64,000 bases of DNA from Deltaproteobacteria bacterium (GCA_017644045.1 JAEPMI010000009.1:310001-374000); one strand, 5' to 3'. Shown: positions 26,925 to 36,611, counted from the stretch's first letter. The notes: a model not told the origin generated them from the letters alone. Numbers and translations: made by a program.

Positions 26925-29900
26925 TGCTCAGCGAGATCCAGAGCCTGGCGGGAGGGCGCTTTCGTCTCGGAGCGGAGCTCGGAAGCGGAGCGTTCGGACA
27001 GGTCCATCGAGCCTACGATCGCGTGCAGCGGCGGGAGGTCGCGCTGAAGCTGCTGCACAAACGGGACCCCGAGTCGCTCGCCCGCTTCAAGCGCGAGTTC
27101 CGATCGGTCGCCGCGCTCCGGCACCCGCACCTGGTGGCGCTGCATTCGCTGCACCGCGAAGGCGACCGCTGGTTCTTCACCATGGACCTGGTCGAGGGCT
27201 TCGATCTGATGCCCTACGTTCGACCCGCGGGTGTGCTCGACCCCGAGCGTGCCCGACGGGCGTTCCGAGAGATGGCGGAAGGGTTGATCGCGCTGCACCA
27301 GAGCGGTCACGTGCATCGGGACGTGAAGCCCTCCAACGTCCGACTCGACCTGGACGGGAGCGTTCGATTGCTCGACTTCGGCTTCGCCCGCGACGTCGAC
27401 TCCCGGTCGAGCGAGCATCTGGTCGGCACCCCGCTCTTCATGGCGCCCGAGGTGATCGAAGGCGCGAGCGCCACGCCGGCGAGCGATTGGTACGCCTTCG
27501 GGGTGGTCCTCTACGAATGCCTCTCGGGGCGCGCGCCCTTCGAAGGGCGCTCGATGGAGATCATGCTCCGAAAGCGCGCCATGGCGGCGCCCCCGCTGCC
27601 CGACCCCGACCTGCTCGGCCTCCGCGATCTGGTCGCAGCCCTGCTGGACCGGGACCCCAGCCGACGGCCGGGGCCGCGCTCGATCCTCGAAGCGCTGGGT
27701 GATCCGGACCCAGTACATCGAGCGCCGGTCTCCGGAACCTTCATCGGTCGTGGAACGGAGCTGGAGGCCCTCGACGACGCGCTGGAGCGCATGGTGGGCG
27801 GCCAGAGCGCCACCGTTTGGATCGAGGGCGAAGCCGGCGCCGGCAAGACCGCCCTCCTCGACCACTTCCTCCGTGGCGCACGCGAACGGCACCCACGCAC
27901 CTGCGTGCTCCGCGGTCGCTGCTTCCCTCGCGAGGCCTTGCCCTACAAGGGCCTCGACGCCGCCGTCGACGCCCTCGCCCACCACCTGCACCGGTGGTCG
28001 ACCGAGGCGCGCGAGTCCGTGCTCCCGGTCCACATGGGACCGCTACTCGCGCTCTTCCCCGTCCTCGGTCGCATCGCCTCGCGCGAGCGACGACCGGTGG
28101 GCTACGAGCTGTCGCAGATCCGGGTCGAGGCGTTCGCCTCGCTTCGAACGCTGCTCGCGTCGGTCGCCGAGCGGGAGCCGCTCGTGCTCGCGCTCGACGA
28201 CCTCCAGTGGGCCGACGAAGAGGGGTTGGCTCTCCTACGCGAGCTGATGCGGCCACCGACCCCTCCGATCCTCTTCATCGGCGCCCATCGTCCGGGTCCG
28301 TTCCGGTCGCCAGGTCTCGTCACGCTCCAGGAGGAGTCGCGTGGGAGCACGCTCTGCCTCTCGGGACTCGACCCAGCGGCGGCGACCGGGCTGGCCCGAA
28401 CGCTCCTGGGCGACGACGCCAACGAGTCCAGCGCTCGGCGAATCGCGACCGAAGCCAGCGGCAACCCGCTCTTCGTCGAGCTGCTCGCGCGCCACGGGCC
28501 AGGCACGTCGATGGCCGAGGCGCTCGACCGAACGCTGCTGACCCTCGAGCCGCAGACGAGAGCGCTGCTCGAATGCCTCTGCATCGCGGGGCGCCCGCTC
28601 GGTGTGGACATCGTGGGCGCAGCAGCCGGTCTCACGAGCGAGTCGATCGGCCCGACCTTCGACGTGCTCCACGCGAGGCGATTGGTGACCGTGGACGACA
28701 CGCGGGAGACGCCCGTGGCCGGCGCGTACCACGACCGGATCGCCGAGCTCGTGGTCGCGGCGATGGGGCCCGCTCCGCTCCGCAGCGCGCACCTGGCGTT
28801 GGCTCGAGTGCTCGCGGAGCGAGGCGGGGATCCGGAAGCGATCGCCTACCACTTCGACCGTGCGGGTGAGCCGAGGCGCGCGACCGAGTGGATGGAGCGG
28901 GCCGCGCGACTCGCAGAGAAGGCCCTCGCCTGGGAGCGCGCGTCGGAGCTCTACCGCCGGGCCATCGAGCAGCGGAGCCGAGACGGTGACCCCATCGCAG
29001 GGCTGCAGATCGCGCTGGGGGACGCCCTGGCGCACGCGGGTCGCAGCGCCGAAGCCGTGAGCGCCTACCGCGGCGCCCTCCCGGGCGCGAGGTCCGGGGA
29101 GGTGGCGGTCCCGGAAGAAGAGGTGCTGCGACGGATCGCGGAGCAGCTCCTCCGCTCCGGTCGCATGAAGGAGGGCGTGTCCACCCTCGACCGGTGCCTG
29201 GCGATCCTCGGGCTCCGCTTTCCGCGCCACCCTGCCGAAGCGGTCGCCACCATCGTCGCGTTGCGCGCGAAGCTGCGCCTCCGCGGGCTCGAGTTCGAGC
29301 GCACACCGGAGCCCGCGATCGCCCCGGGGACGCTCCAGCGCATCGACCTGTGTTGGTCGGCGGGCGTGGGCCTCTCCTTCGTCGACAGCCTTCGTGGCGC
29401 GGGCTTCCTGACCCGCAGTCTGATCGAAGCGCTCGACGCCGGAGAGCCCTACCGGATCGCTCGCTCGCTCGCTTACGAGTCGTCGTTCCTCGCCAACCAG
29501 GGCAGCAAGGGCGAGCGGCGCGCACAGGCGACCCTCGAGCGCGCCGCGCGGCTCGCGGACGGCCTCGGCGACCCGCACCTGCGCGCTCTGATCCCCGGCG
29601 CCCACTGTCTGATCGAGTTCCACAACGGTCGATGGCGGCGGGCGCTTCGGCGCTCGGACGAAGCCGTCAGCCGCTTCACCGAGGATGCCGTGGGCATGGC
29701 CAAGGAGGTCTTCACCGTGCAGCTGCTCGGCGCGGCCTCGCTCGTCTTCCTGGGTGAGCTCGGCCAACTCTCGGAGCGAATGGACCAGGTGCTCCGGGTG
29801 GCCGAGCTGCGGCGCGACCTCTTCGCGCTCACGAGCTTCCGCTCGGGGTTCACGAACGCTCTGTGGCTCGCCAAGGACGACCCTGCTCGAGCGAGGCGGG

Positions 29901-30478
29901 AGGCGACGGAGGCGTTCCGCGGTTGGGAGCCGGACGAATACCTCATCCAGCACTTCTTCGATCTCTGGGCACAGACGCAGATCGATCTCTACGAGGGCGA
30001 CGCGGTCACCGCGGCCGCCCGCGTCCGCACCGGTTGGAAACATCTGCGCCGGTCCCTCCTGATGAGGCTGCAGTTCCTCCGGGTCAGCGCACACGATCTC
30101 GCTGGGCGTGCGCTGATCGCCGCCGGGCTCGACCGCGCGGGTCACCGACAGCTGACCAAGCACGTCACGGCGCTTCGCAAGGAGCGCATCGCCTGGGCTC
30201 GCCCACTCGCCGACGTGCTCGAATCCGGAGCGCTGCGGGCGAAGGGGGAGCGGCGCGCGGCGGAACACAAGCTGGCCGAGGCGGCCGTTCGTTTCGACGC
30301 CGTGGACATGGGATGCCACGCAGCCGCCACGCGCTACTTCCACGGGCTGTCGGAGGGCGGCACCGTCGGAGAAGAGCGCCGCGCTCGCGCGGAGGAAGCG
30401 CTCGTTCGCCGCGGAGTCCACACCCCCGCACGATGGGTGCGGATCGCCCTCGCGGACCCCGAGCTGCTCCGATCCTGA
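26924..30478 (+). CDS. Ser/Thr protein kinase fused to AAA/STAND ATPase and TPR-like helices
   Basis: 1184 residues from the ATG at 26924. Residues about 12-270 are an eukaryotic-type kinase with all key residues: LGSGAFGQV, K42, H131-R-D133, DFG (D151), APE. A second module (about 280-560) is an AAA_16/MalT-like ATPase with FIGRGTELEAL, P-loop GEAGAGKT (302-309) and Walker B LALDDLQWAD (D425-D426). The remaining 600 residues are TPR-like helical repeats. No transmembrane helix. In myxobacteria such kinases are coupled to sigma-54 activators, as here. Confidence 0.92.
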   Translation: MLSEIQSLAGGRFRLGAELGSGAFGQVHRAYDRVQRREVALKLLHKRDPESLARFKREFRSVAALRHPHLVALHSLHREGDRWFFTMDLVEGFDLMPYVRPAGVLDPERARRAFREMAEGLIALHQSGHVHRDVKPSNVRLDLDGSVRLLDFGFARDVDSRSSEHLVGTPLFMAPEVIEGASATPASDWYAFGVVLYECLSGRAPFEGRSMEIMLRKRAMAAPPLPDPDLLGLRDLVAALLDRDPSRRPGPRSILEALGDPDPVHRAPVSGTFIGRGTELEALDDALERMVGGQSATVWIEGEAGAGKTALLDHFLRGARERHPRTCVLRGRCFPREALPYKGLDAAVDALAHHLHRWSTEARESVLPVHMGPLLALFPVLGRIASRERRPVGYELSQIRVEAFASLRTLLASVAEREPLVLALDDLQWADEEGLALLRELMRPPTPPILFIGAHRPGPFRSPGLVTLQEESRGSTLCLSGLDPAAATGLARTLLGDDANESSARRIATEASGNPLFVELLARHGPGTSMAEALDRTLLTLEPQTRALLECLCIAGRPLGVDIVGAAAGLTSESIGPTFDVLHARRLVTVDDTRETPVAGAYHDRIAELVVAAMGPAPLRSAHLALARVLAERGGDPEAIAYHFDRAGEPRRATEWMERAARLAEKALAWERASELYRRAIEQRSRDGDPIAGLQIALGDALAHAGRSAEAVSAYRGALPGARSGEVAVPEEEVLRRIAEQLLRSGRMKEGVSTLDRCLAILGLRFPRHPAEAVATIVALRAKLRLRGLEFERTPEPAIAPGTLQRIDLCWSAGVGLSFVDSLRGAGFLTRSLIEALDAGEPYRIARSLAYESSFLANQGSKGERRAQATLERAARLADGLGDPHLRALIPGAHCLIEFHNGRWRRALRRSDEAVSRFTEDAVGMAKEVFTVQLLGAASLVFLGELGQLSERMDQVLRVAELRRDLFALTSFRSGFTNALWLAKDDPARARREATEAFRGWEPDEYLIQHFFDLWAQTQIDLYEGDAVTAAARVRTGWKHLRRSLLMRLQFLRVSAHDLAGRALIAAGLDRAGHRQLTKHVTALRKERIAWARPLADVLESGALRAKGERRAAEHKLAEAAVRFDAVDMGCHAAATRYFHGLSEGGTVGEERRARAEEALVRRGVHTPARWVRIALADPELLRS

Positions 30479-30517
30479 GACCCCGGAACCTGCCAGTCGG
30501 GAATTGGTCGGACGCGC

Positions 30518-32524
30518 ATGCGTACGATGCCCGTGTCCCACGCCGCTCGACTGGTCCTCGCCCTCGCCATCACGGTGGCGTGCTGGCCATCCGAAGCCGA
30601 GGCCTGCAGCTGCGTGCAGCCCTCGATGCACCGATCGCTCTTCCCGGCCGACGGTGCGACCGACGTGCCACGCGGGGTGACGCTGCGGGTGTTCACGAGA
30701 GGCTTCGGCGACGGGCTACGGGACGCGCTCGCGGCCGAGTACCGACTCCGGCCGGAGGGTGGCCGACCGGTCCGTCTCCGCCCGAGAGTGGTCGGGACGC
30801 GCATCGACCTGAAGCCAGAGAACCGACTTCGCCCGAGCACGACCTACGTGATCGAGCAGCTCTTCGCGTTCGCGCCGAGTGGGGAGCGGATGAGTGACTT
30901 GGAGCGCTTCGGTGCGGCGAACCGCTCCCGACGCTCCAGAGGCGCTTGGTTTCCAGTCGCGCGCTTCGAGACCGGGCGCGGCGACCCTCCCCGCCGCCAA
31001 GAGACGCCCACGCTCCAGAGCGCCGAGGTCCACTTCCGCCATGGGGGCGGCGACTGTGGACCGGCGACTTCGTTCCACGTCGAGTTCGACGTGAACGAGC
31101 GACCGGGGGACGTGGTGGATCTCGAGCTCTCGGTGCAAGGGGTCGTCGCGACCGCGCCCGGCGCCGACACCGACATCTGGGTCGGCGACACGATGTGCAA
31201 CTCCGACCCGGTGACGCTGCAGTACTCGCCCGCGGCCGAGGTCCGGCTCGTGCATCGCGACGCCACGGGACGCGAGATCGGGTCGACGGCGTGGGGACCG
31301 CTCGGCAGCTCGAACGTGCAGGCGCGATCTCGACTGGGCTTCGCGCCCCACCGCACCCATCACCCCATGCCCACGGGGCTGATCGCTCGCTGGCGCGACC
31401 TCGACGTCGTGACCCCCACCGGCAGCACCGCGAGTGGACCGACCGGCTGCGAGCACGGCTTCGAGATCACCAGCCGCCAGGAGGTCGCGGCCAGCAACGC
31501 GCCCTGGCACTACGGCGCGCGGTCGACGCTGGACACGAACCGGAGAGGCGAACGCTGGCTCGCGTTCGGCGGTGAGAACGGAGGCCAGCTGGTGAAGGCC
31601 ACCACCGGCAACGTCGAGAGCCTGCCGATCCGCCGACCGCTGTGGCCCAGCGATCTCGTCGCGGGGCGCCAGACCCTGTGGATGAGCGCGAGCACCGGCC
31701 GGAGCAACGTCAGCGTGTTCGGCCTCGACCGGCAGGGAGGCGCGCGATGGGAGCGGCGCCTCCCGCACGAGGGCCGATCGCATCGCCTCGCGCGGGGCGG
31801 AGGACACGTGCTGGCGGTGTGGGGCGCGACCGGTCAGCCGATCTACCGTCGCTTCCTCGCCTGGGCCTTGATCGACGAGACCTCCGGGGAGCTCGTCCGC
31901 CCCGCGGTCCAGAGCACGAACGAGATCGAGACCGGAACGACGGAGGGCCCGGCGGTCGCTGCCCTCCCCGACCGCTTCCTGGTCGCCTGGACTTCGGCCA
32001 TCGGGATGCGCGCGGGCCCGAGCTACGTGATGTCCATCGGACTCGACGGACAGGCGCAGCCGAAGGTGGAGGTCGCCATCGATGGTGTGGGTGTGCCCGA
32101 CATGGCCGCCGCGGGTTCGCGCGCCGCCTTCGTGAACTCGGACCGGAACGGGCAGATCCGCTTCTTCCTGCTCGATGGCGGCGGTGCGCTCGTTCACGGA
32201 CCGAGCAACATCAGCGTCGGCGTCGGACGGAACAACCGACTTCCCCGCGTCGCCTGGGGTGGGCAGGTCTTCGCCGTGGCGTGGGAGGTCTACCCGGGTG
32301 GCGGCGCCTACGTGGCCGCGGTGGCTCCCGATGGAACGCCATCCGCGCCCGTTCGCATCGACCTGCCAGGGGAGGAGATCGCCGGGACGCTGGGCATCGC
32401 ACCAACCGATGGCGGTTTCGCCGCCAGCTACACCCACCATCGCGGCCAGGCCGCGCTGGTCGGCCTGCAGTGTCGATCGGGCGCACCACCTGGACCTCCA
32501 GCTCGCATCGGCGCGGTGCCCTGA
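30518..32524 (+). CDS. Secreted protein with Ig-like domain
   Basis: 668 residues. Signal peptide (ARLVLALAITVACWPSEAEA) followed by CSCVQPSMHRSLFPADGATDVPR and a bacterial Ig-like segment (LRVFTRGFGDGL, NRLRPSTTYVIEQ). The rest is beta-rich with propeller-like strands (RFLVAWTSAIGMRAGPSYVM, FAASYTHHRGQAALVGL). No catalytic motif. It starts 40 bp after the kinase gene and ends 26 bp before the next activator. Confidence 0.75.
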   Translation: MRTMPVSHAARLVLALAITVACWPSEAEACSCVQPSMHRSLFPADGATDVPRGVTLRVFTRGFGDGLRDALAAEYRLRPEGGRPVRLRPRVVGTRIDLKPENRLRPSTTYVIEQLFAFAPSGERMSDLERFGAANRSRRSRGAWFPVARFETGRGDPPRRQETPTLQSAEVHFRHGGGDCGPATSFHVEFDVNERPGDVVDLELSVQGVVATAPGADTDIWVGDTMCNSDPVTLQYSPAAEVRLVHRDATGREIGSTAWGPLGSSNVQARSRLGFAPHRTHHPMPTGLIARWRDLDVVTPTGSTASGPTGCEHGFEITSRQEVAASNAPWHYGARSTLDTNRRGERWLAFGGENGGQLVKATTGNVESLPIRRPLWPSDLVAGRQTLWMSASTGRSNVSVFGLDRQGGARWERRLPHEGRSHRLARGGGHVLAVWGATGQPIYRRFLAWALIDETSGELVRPAVQSTNEIETGTTEGPAVAALPDRFLVAWTSAIGMRAGPSYVMSIGLDGQAQPKVEVAIDGVGVPDMAAAGSRAAFVNSDRNGQIRFFLLDGGGALVHGPSNISVGVGRNNRLPRVAWGGQVFAVAWEVYPGGGAYVAAVAPDGTPSAPVRIDLPGEEIAGTLGIAPTDGGFAASYTHHRGQAALVGLQCRSGAPPGPPARIGAVP

Positions 32525-32550
32525 TAGGCTCGGCTGGCCATGGAGGCCGG

Positions 32551-33870
32551 ATGAACCCGACCCAGATCCTGACCGCTGCGCTCCGTGAGGTCGCGGGAGC
32601 GGCGCTCGTGCTCGATGCCGATCTGCGGATCGTCGCGTTCACCGACGAGGCGGCGGACGAGCTCGGCCACCCACCGGAGCTGGGGGTGCCGGCCCCGAAG
32701 ATCCTCTGCGGTCATGGGGAGGAGCGACCGGTCGCGGAAGCGCTGGCCGCCGGCCGGGCCGTGAGCGCCGAGATCCTCCGCCCCGACGAGGACGGGCAGA
32801 ACTACCCCATCCTGGTTCGGGCGACCCCGCTTCGTGGTGACGAAGGGCAGATCGTCGGCCACCTCCTCCTGCTCCACGCGGACCACGAAGGGCGCCCGGA
32901 TGGTCGGGCGACCGAGAGCTTCGGCATCGTCACCCGCGATGCGCGGATGAAGCAGCTCCTCCGCGACGTGCGGAAGGTCGCCGCGAGCCAGTCGAGCGTG
33001 CTGGTCCGTGGCGAGTCGGGCACCGGCAAGGAGCTGATCGCCCGCGCGATTCACGACGGCTCCTCTCGAGCCGATGGCCCGTTCCGCGCGATCAACTGCG
33101 CCGCGCTTCCGGCGACCCTCCTCGAGAGCGAGCTCTTTGGTCACTCGAAGGGCTCGTTCACGGGCGCCACCCGGGACGCCCCGGGACACTTCCGGCTGGC
33201 CGATGGCGGAACCCTCTTCCTGGACGAGGTCGCCGAGCTCCCGCCCGAGGTGCAGGCGAAGCTGCTTCGCGTGCTCCAGGAGCGCGCGGTCCTACCGATC
33301 GGCGGGACCGCGCCGATCTCGGTCGACGTGCGCATCGTCTCGGCCACCCATCGAGCGCTCCGCAAGGAGGTCGAGGCCGGTCGCTTCCGTGCGGACCTGC
33401 TCTACCGACTCCGAGTCATCCCGCTCTACCTCCCGGCCCTCCGGGAACGCCCCCAGGACATCGAGCTCTTGGCCCGCCACTTCCTGGAGCAGCACCCCTC
33501 GGCGAAGCACGTGGACCACATCGCGCCCGGCGCGCTCGAGGCCCTGGTCGCCTACGACTGGCCAGGCAACGTGCGAGAGCTGCAGAACGCGATCGAGTAC
33601 GCGACGGTGATGGGGAGCGGCCGGGTCCTCACCGCGGCGGACCTTCCGCCGGAGATCCGTGGTGAGCAGCCCGGGACCCGTTCGGTCACGGTGCCGGACA
33701 GCACCTCGGAGGACACGGCGAGCGATCTCTCGCCGGAGGGTCGCCGCCTGGTGAACGCCCTGGAGCGAAATGGCGGCCACATGGGCCGGGCGGCCGCCAG
33801 CCTCGGCATCAGTCGCACCACGCTGTGGCGGCGCCTGAAGCGGCTCGGGATCGACCGCGAAGACATCTGA
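32551..33870 (+). CDS. PAS-domain sigma-54-dependent activator (Fis type)
   Basis: 439 residues from the ATG at 32551. An N-terminal PAS-like sensor contains a C-G-H motif (PKILCGHGEERPV), which might be redox- or metal-responsive. The AAA+ domain has GESGTGKE (154-161), GSFTGA (201-206, variant GAFTGA), LFLDEVAELPPEVQAKLLRV and the DWPGNVRELQN box; a Fis helix-turn-helix closes the protein. It lies directly upstream of a sulfur gene cluster that has a possible sigma-54 promoter, so it probably controls that cluster. Confidence 0.88.
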   Translation: MNPTQILTAALREVAGAALVLDADLRIVAFTDEAADELGHPPELGVPAPKILCGHGEERPVAEALAAGRAVSAEILRPDEDGQNYPILVRATPLRGDEGQIVGHLLLLHADHEGRPDGRATESFGIVTRDARMKQLLRDVRKVAASQSSVLVRGESGTGKELIARAIHDGSSRADGPFRAINCAALPATLLESELFGHSKGSFTGATRDAPGHFRLADGGTLFLDEVAELPPEVQAKLLRVLQERAVLPIGGTAPISVDVRIVSATHRALRKEVEAGRFRADLLYRLRVIPLYLPALRERPQDIELLARHFLEQHPSAKHVDHIAPGALEALVAYDWPGNVRELQNAIEYATVMGSGRVLTAADLPPEIRGEQPGTRSVTVPDSTSEDTASDLSPEGRRLVNALERNGGHMGRAAASLGISRTTLWRRLKRLGIDREDI

Positions 33871-33892
33871 CGTCGGCGTCCACGAAACGTGC

Positions 33893-33923
33893 TGCAACGC
33901 CGTCCGACCGATCGGCCGTTGCA
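33893..33923. promoter_or_regulatory. Inverted repeat, possible activator binding site
   Basis: TGCAACG (33893-33899) and CGTTGCA (33917-33923) form an inverted repeat around a central CCGATCGG palindrome. It is centred about 80 bp upstream of the sigma-54-like element, a normal distance for an enhancer. It could instead be a weak terminator of the activator gene. Confidence 0.45.
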
Positions 33924-33982
33924 TTGAAACATTCGGGGGGGCGAAACCGGCCTCTCCCATGGAGTTCACCGGCGAATCGGCC

Positions 33983-33998
33983 TGGCACGATCCCTGAA
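33983..33998 (+). promoter_or_regulatory. Possible sigma-54 promoter for the sulfur operon
   Basis: TGGCACG matches the -24 consensus exactly, followed after ATCC by CTGAA, a weak -12 (consensus TTGCA). It is 47 bp before the first YeeE-like start codon. Supported mainly by the sigma-54 activator gene just upstream. Confidence 0.4.
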
Positions 33999-34044
33999 AG
34001 GTGGTGAGGGAGAAAGGAGCGCCGGGCCCCTCGCCCGACACACC

Positions 34045-34479
34045 ATGGACCACTCCAGCTTCACCCCCCTGATGTCCCTCGCCGGCGGCGCCCTCATTGG
34101 GCTCAGCGCCACCGTCCTCCTCCTCGCCAACGGTCGAATCGCCGGAATCAGCGGCATCTACGCCAGCGCGATCACCGGCGGCTCCGGCCCCTGGCAGTGG
34201 CGCTGGCTCTTCCTGGCCGGCCTCCTCATGGGCGGCGCCCTGCTCTTCGGGCTCATGCCGGCCGCGTTCGCGATCGTGACCGATCGGCCGCTCTGGGCGG
34301 TCGCGGTCGCCGGCCTCCTCGTCGGCGTCGGCACTCGCTACGGCAGCGGCTGCACCAGCGGCCACGGGGTGTGCGGCATGAGCCGGCTCTCGAAGCGCTC
34401 ATTCGTCGCCACCATGGTCTTCATCATCACCGGCGCCGCGACCGTCGCCGTGGCTCGGCTCCTCGGAGGTGCTGCGTGA
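34045..34479 (+). CDS. YeeE/YedE-family sulfur transporter component 1
   Basis: 144 residues with about four membrane helices. It contains the conserved YGSGCTSGHGVCGMSRLSKRS motif typical of YeeE/YedE/TsuA proteins, in which Cys residues guide thiosulfate or related sulfane sulfur across the membrane. Overlaps the next gene by 4 bp (GTGA). Together the two half-size proteins make one transporter unit. Confidence 0.9.
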   Translation: MDHSSFTPLMSLAGGALIGLSATVLLLANGRIAGISGIYASAITGGSGPWQWRWLFLAGLLMGGALLFGLMPAAFAIVTDRPLWAVAVAGLLVGVGTRYGSGCTSGHGVCGMSRLSKRSFVATMVFIITGAATVAVARLLGGAA

Positions 34480-34970
34480 GCAAGCAATCCCACCTCGGCG
34501 CCAACGCCGCCGCGTTCCTCGCTGGCCTGATCTTCGCGGCCGGCCTCGTGCTCGGTGGCATGACCCAGCCCGCCAAGGTCATCGGTTTCCTCGACTTCTT
34601 CGGAGGTGCCTGGGACCCGAGCCTCGCCTTCGTGATGGGTGGTGCGGTTCTCGTCCACGCTCCGATCTACGCTCTGGTCGTGCGCCGCCGCTCCCAGCCC
34701 GTGCTCCAGGACCGCTTCCACATCCCGACGCAGCGCGAGCTGACCGTTCCCCTCATCGCCGGCAGCGCGCTCTTCGGCGTCGGCTGGGGCCTCGGCGGTT
34801 TCTGCCCCGGGCCCGGCCTGGTCTCGCTCACGTCGCTCGAGCTGGAAGCCGCGACCTTCGTCGGGGCGATGACGCTCGGAATGGTCGTGCACTACCTGGT
34901 CACACGCACCAGCGACGCGCCGGCGAAGGCGCCGCCCACAGCGCCGCGCACCAGCCGCGCAGACGCCTGA
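34476..34970 (+). CDS. YeeE/YedE (DUF6691-type) sulfur transporter component 2
   Basis: 164 residues from a GTG start, about four membrane helices. The conserved motif is GWGLGGFCPGPGLVS, with the single sulfur-relaying Cys; LGGMTQPAKVIGFLDFFGGAWDPSLAF is another family signature. The C-terminal tail is Ala/Pro-rich. Cotranscribed with the partner gene and with the persulfide dioxygenase fusion 24 bp downstream. Confidence 0.9.
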   Translation: MSKQSHLGANAAAFLAGLIFAAGLVLGGMTQPAKVIGFLDFFGGAWDPSLAFVMGGAVLVHAPIYALVVRRRSQPVLQDRFHIPTQRELTVPLIAGSALFGVGWGLGGFCPGPGLVSLTSLELEAATFVGAMTLGMVVHYLVTRTSDAPAKAPPTAPRTSRADA

Positions 34971-34994
34971 AGCTCCACCTCAAAGGACACTCCG

Positions 34995-36086
34995 ATGCTC
35001 TTCCGACAGCTCTACGACAACGAGTCCAGCACCTACACCTACCTGCTCGCCGACGAGTCGACCAAGGAGGCCATCCTGATCGACCCGGTCCGTGAGCTCG
35101 TCGACCGCGACGTGCAGCTCATCGAGGAGCTCGGCCTGACGCTGGTCTACGCGCTCGACACCCATGTCCACGCCGACCACGTGACCGGCGCGGGGCTGCT
35201 CCGGGAGAAGACCGGCTGCAAGACGATCGTCAGCGCCGAAGCCGGAGCGCCATGCGCGGACATGCGCCTCGACGACGGTGCGACGGTCGAGGTCGGGGTG
35301 ATTCGGCTGAAGGCCCACCACACGCCTGGCCACACCTCCGGCGACATGACCTACGTCGTCACCGACGCCGCGAACCCCGACGCTCCCCCGATGGCGTTCA
35401 CCGGTGACACCCTGCTCATCCGAGGCTGCGGTCGAACGGACTTCCAGCAGGGCGACTCCAGGGCGCTCTTCGCCTCGGTCCACGAGAAGCTCTTCACGCT
35501 CCCCGAGGACACGCGCGTCTACCCGGCCCACGACTACAAGGGCCGGACGATGAGCACGATCGCCGAGGAGAAGGAGCACAACCCCCGGCTCGGTGGCGGC
35601 AGGACCATCGACGAGTTCGTGGCCATCATGGAGAAGCTGAACCTCAGCCAGCCGAAGAAGATCCACATCGCCGTCCCGGCCAACCTCCAGTGCGGGAACG
35701 TCCAGGCCGACGTCCAGCCCGTGCGGCAAGACGCCGACTGGGCGCCGCTGACCCGGACCCCCGAAGGGATCCCGGAGGTCGAGCACGCGTGGGTGGCCGA
35801 CCACCTCGACGAGGTGAGGCTCATCGACGTCCGGGAGCCAGACGAGCTCGAGGGCGAGCTGGGGAGCCTCTACGGCGTGGACAACGTGCCGCTCGGTCAG
35901 CTCGAGGACGCGATGCGCGACGCCGACGAAGAGCAGCGTGGGGAGCCCACGGTGATCGTCTGTCGTTCGGGCAACCGCTCCGGGACGGCGGCTCGGATGC
36001 TCGAGGAGCTCGGGTTCACCAAGGTCGCGTCGATGGCCGGCGGCATGAAGGCCTACCGAGGTCGGACCGCCGCCTCCTGCGGCTGA
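34995..36086 (+). CDS. Persulfide dioxygenase (ETHE1-like)-rhodanese fusion
   Basis: 363 residues. The N-terminal metallo-beta-lactamase domain has THVHADH (H57, H59, D61, H62), HHTPGHTSGDM, FTGDTLLIRGCGRTDFQ and YPAHDYKG, characteristic of ETHE1-type glutathione persulfide dioxygenases. The C-terminal rhodanese domain (about 275-360) has VRLIDVREPDELEGE and active-site CRSGNRS (C323). The pair would oxidise sulfane sulfur to sulfite and move sulfur to an acceptor. Third gene of the sulfur operon; cytoplasmic. Confidence 0.93.
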   Translation: MLFRQLYDNESSTYTYLLADESTKEAILIDPVRELVDRDVQLIEELGLTLVYALDTHVHADHVTGAGLLREKTGCKTIVSAEAGAPCADMRLDDGATVEVGVIRLKAHHTPGHTSGDMTYVVTDAANPDAPPMAFTGDTLLIRGCGRTDFQQGDSRALFASVHEKLFTLPEDTRVYPAHDYKGRTMSTIAEEKEHNPRLGGGRTIDEFVAIMEKLNLSQPKKIHIAVPANLQCGNVQADVQPVRQDADWAPLTRTPEGIPEVEHAWVADHLDEVRLIDVREPDELEGELGSLYGVDNVPLGQLEDAMRDADEEQRGEPTVIVCRSGNRSGTAARMLEELGFTKVASMAGGMKAYRGRTAASCG

Positions 36087-36092
36087 GCCACC

Positions 36093-36611
36093 TCACTCGG
36101 GCGTGAAGTCGAGCGACACCGAGTTGATGCAGTGGCGCATGCCGGTGGGCTCGGGCCCATCGGGGAAGACGTGGCCGAGGTGGCCTCCGCAGCGGGAGCA
36201 GTGCACCTCCGTCCGCACCATGCCGAGCGTGCGATCGACCTCGGTCTCGACCTTGCCGTCGATGGCCTCGTAGAAGCTGGGCCAGCCGGTCCCGGAGTCG
36301 AACTTGGTCGACGACTGGTAGAGCGGCTGGCCACACGCGGCGCAGACGTAGGTCCCGTTCGCGTGGTGGTCGTGGAACTCGCCGGTGAAGGGGCGCTCGG
36401 TGCCCTCCTCGCGGAGCACGTCGTACTCCTCGTCGGTCAGGCGTTCCTTCCACTGGTCCTCGGTGAGCCGACTCCACTGGTCGTCGGCGACCGGATCGGT
36501 GACCGGGGCGACGTGCTCCGAGGGCTCCTGACCCTCGTCGGAGCGGACGGCGTTGGACCCTCCGCTGCACGCGAAGAGGCCGATGAGTGCGGGAATCACG
36601 AAGCGCATCAT
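36093..36611 (-). CDS. msrB: Peptide-methionine (R)-S-oxide reductase, lipoprotein form
   Basis: 172 residues from the ATG at 36611 (36620 is an in-frame alternative). The signal [17 protein letters not shown] makes it a lipoprotein. MsrB motifs: [41 protein letters not shown] (zinc CxxC pairs) and [13 protein letters not shown], whose Cys is catalytic. It repairs oxidised Met in envelope proteins, probably fed by an envelope thiol donor. Convergent with the persulfide dioxygenase gene, 6 bp apart. Confidence 0.93.
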   Translation of the reverse strand: MMRFVIPALIGLFACSGGSNAVRSDEGQEPSEHVAPVTDPVADDQWSRLTEDQWKERLTDEEYDVLREEGTERPFTGEFHDHHANGTYVCAACGQPLYQSSTKFDSGTGWPSFYEAIDGKVETEVDRTLGMVRTEVHCSRCGGHLGHVFPDGPEPTGMRHCINSVSLDFTPE

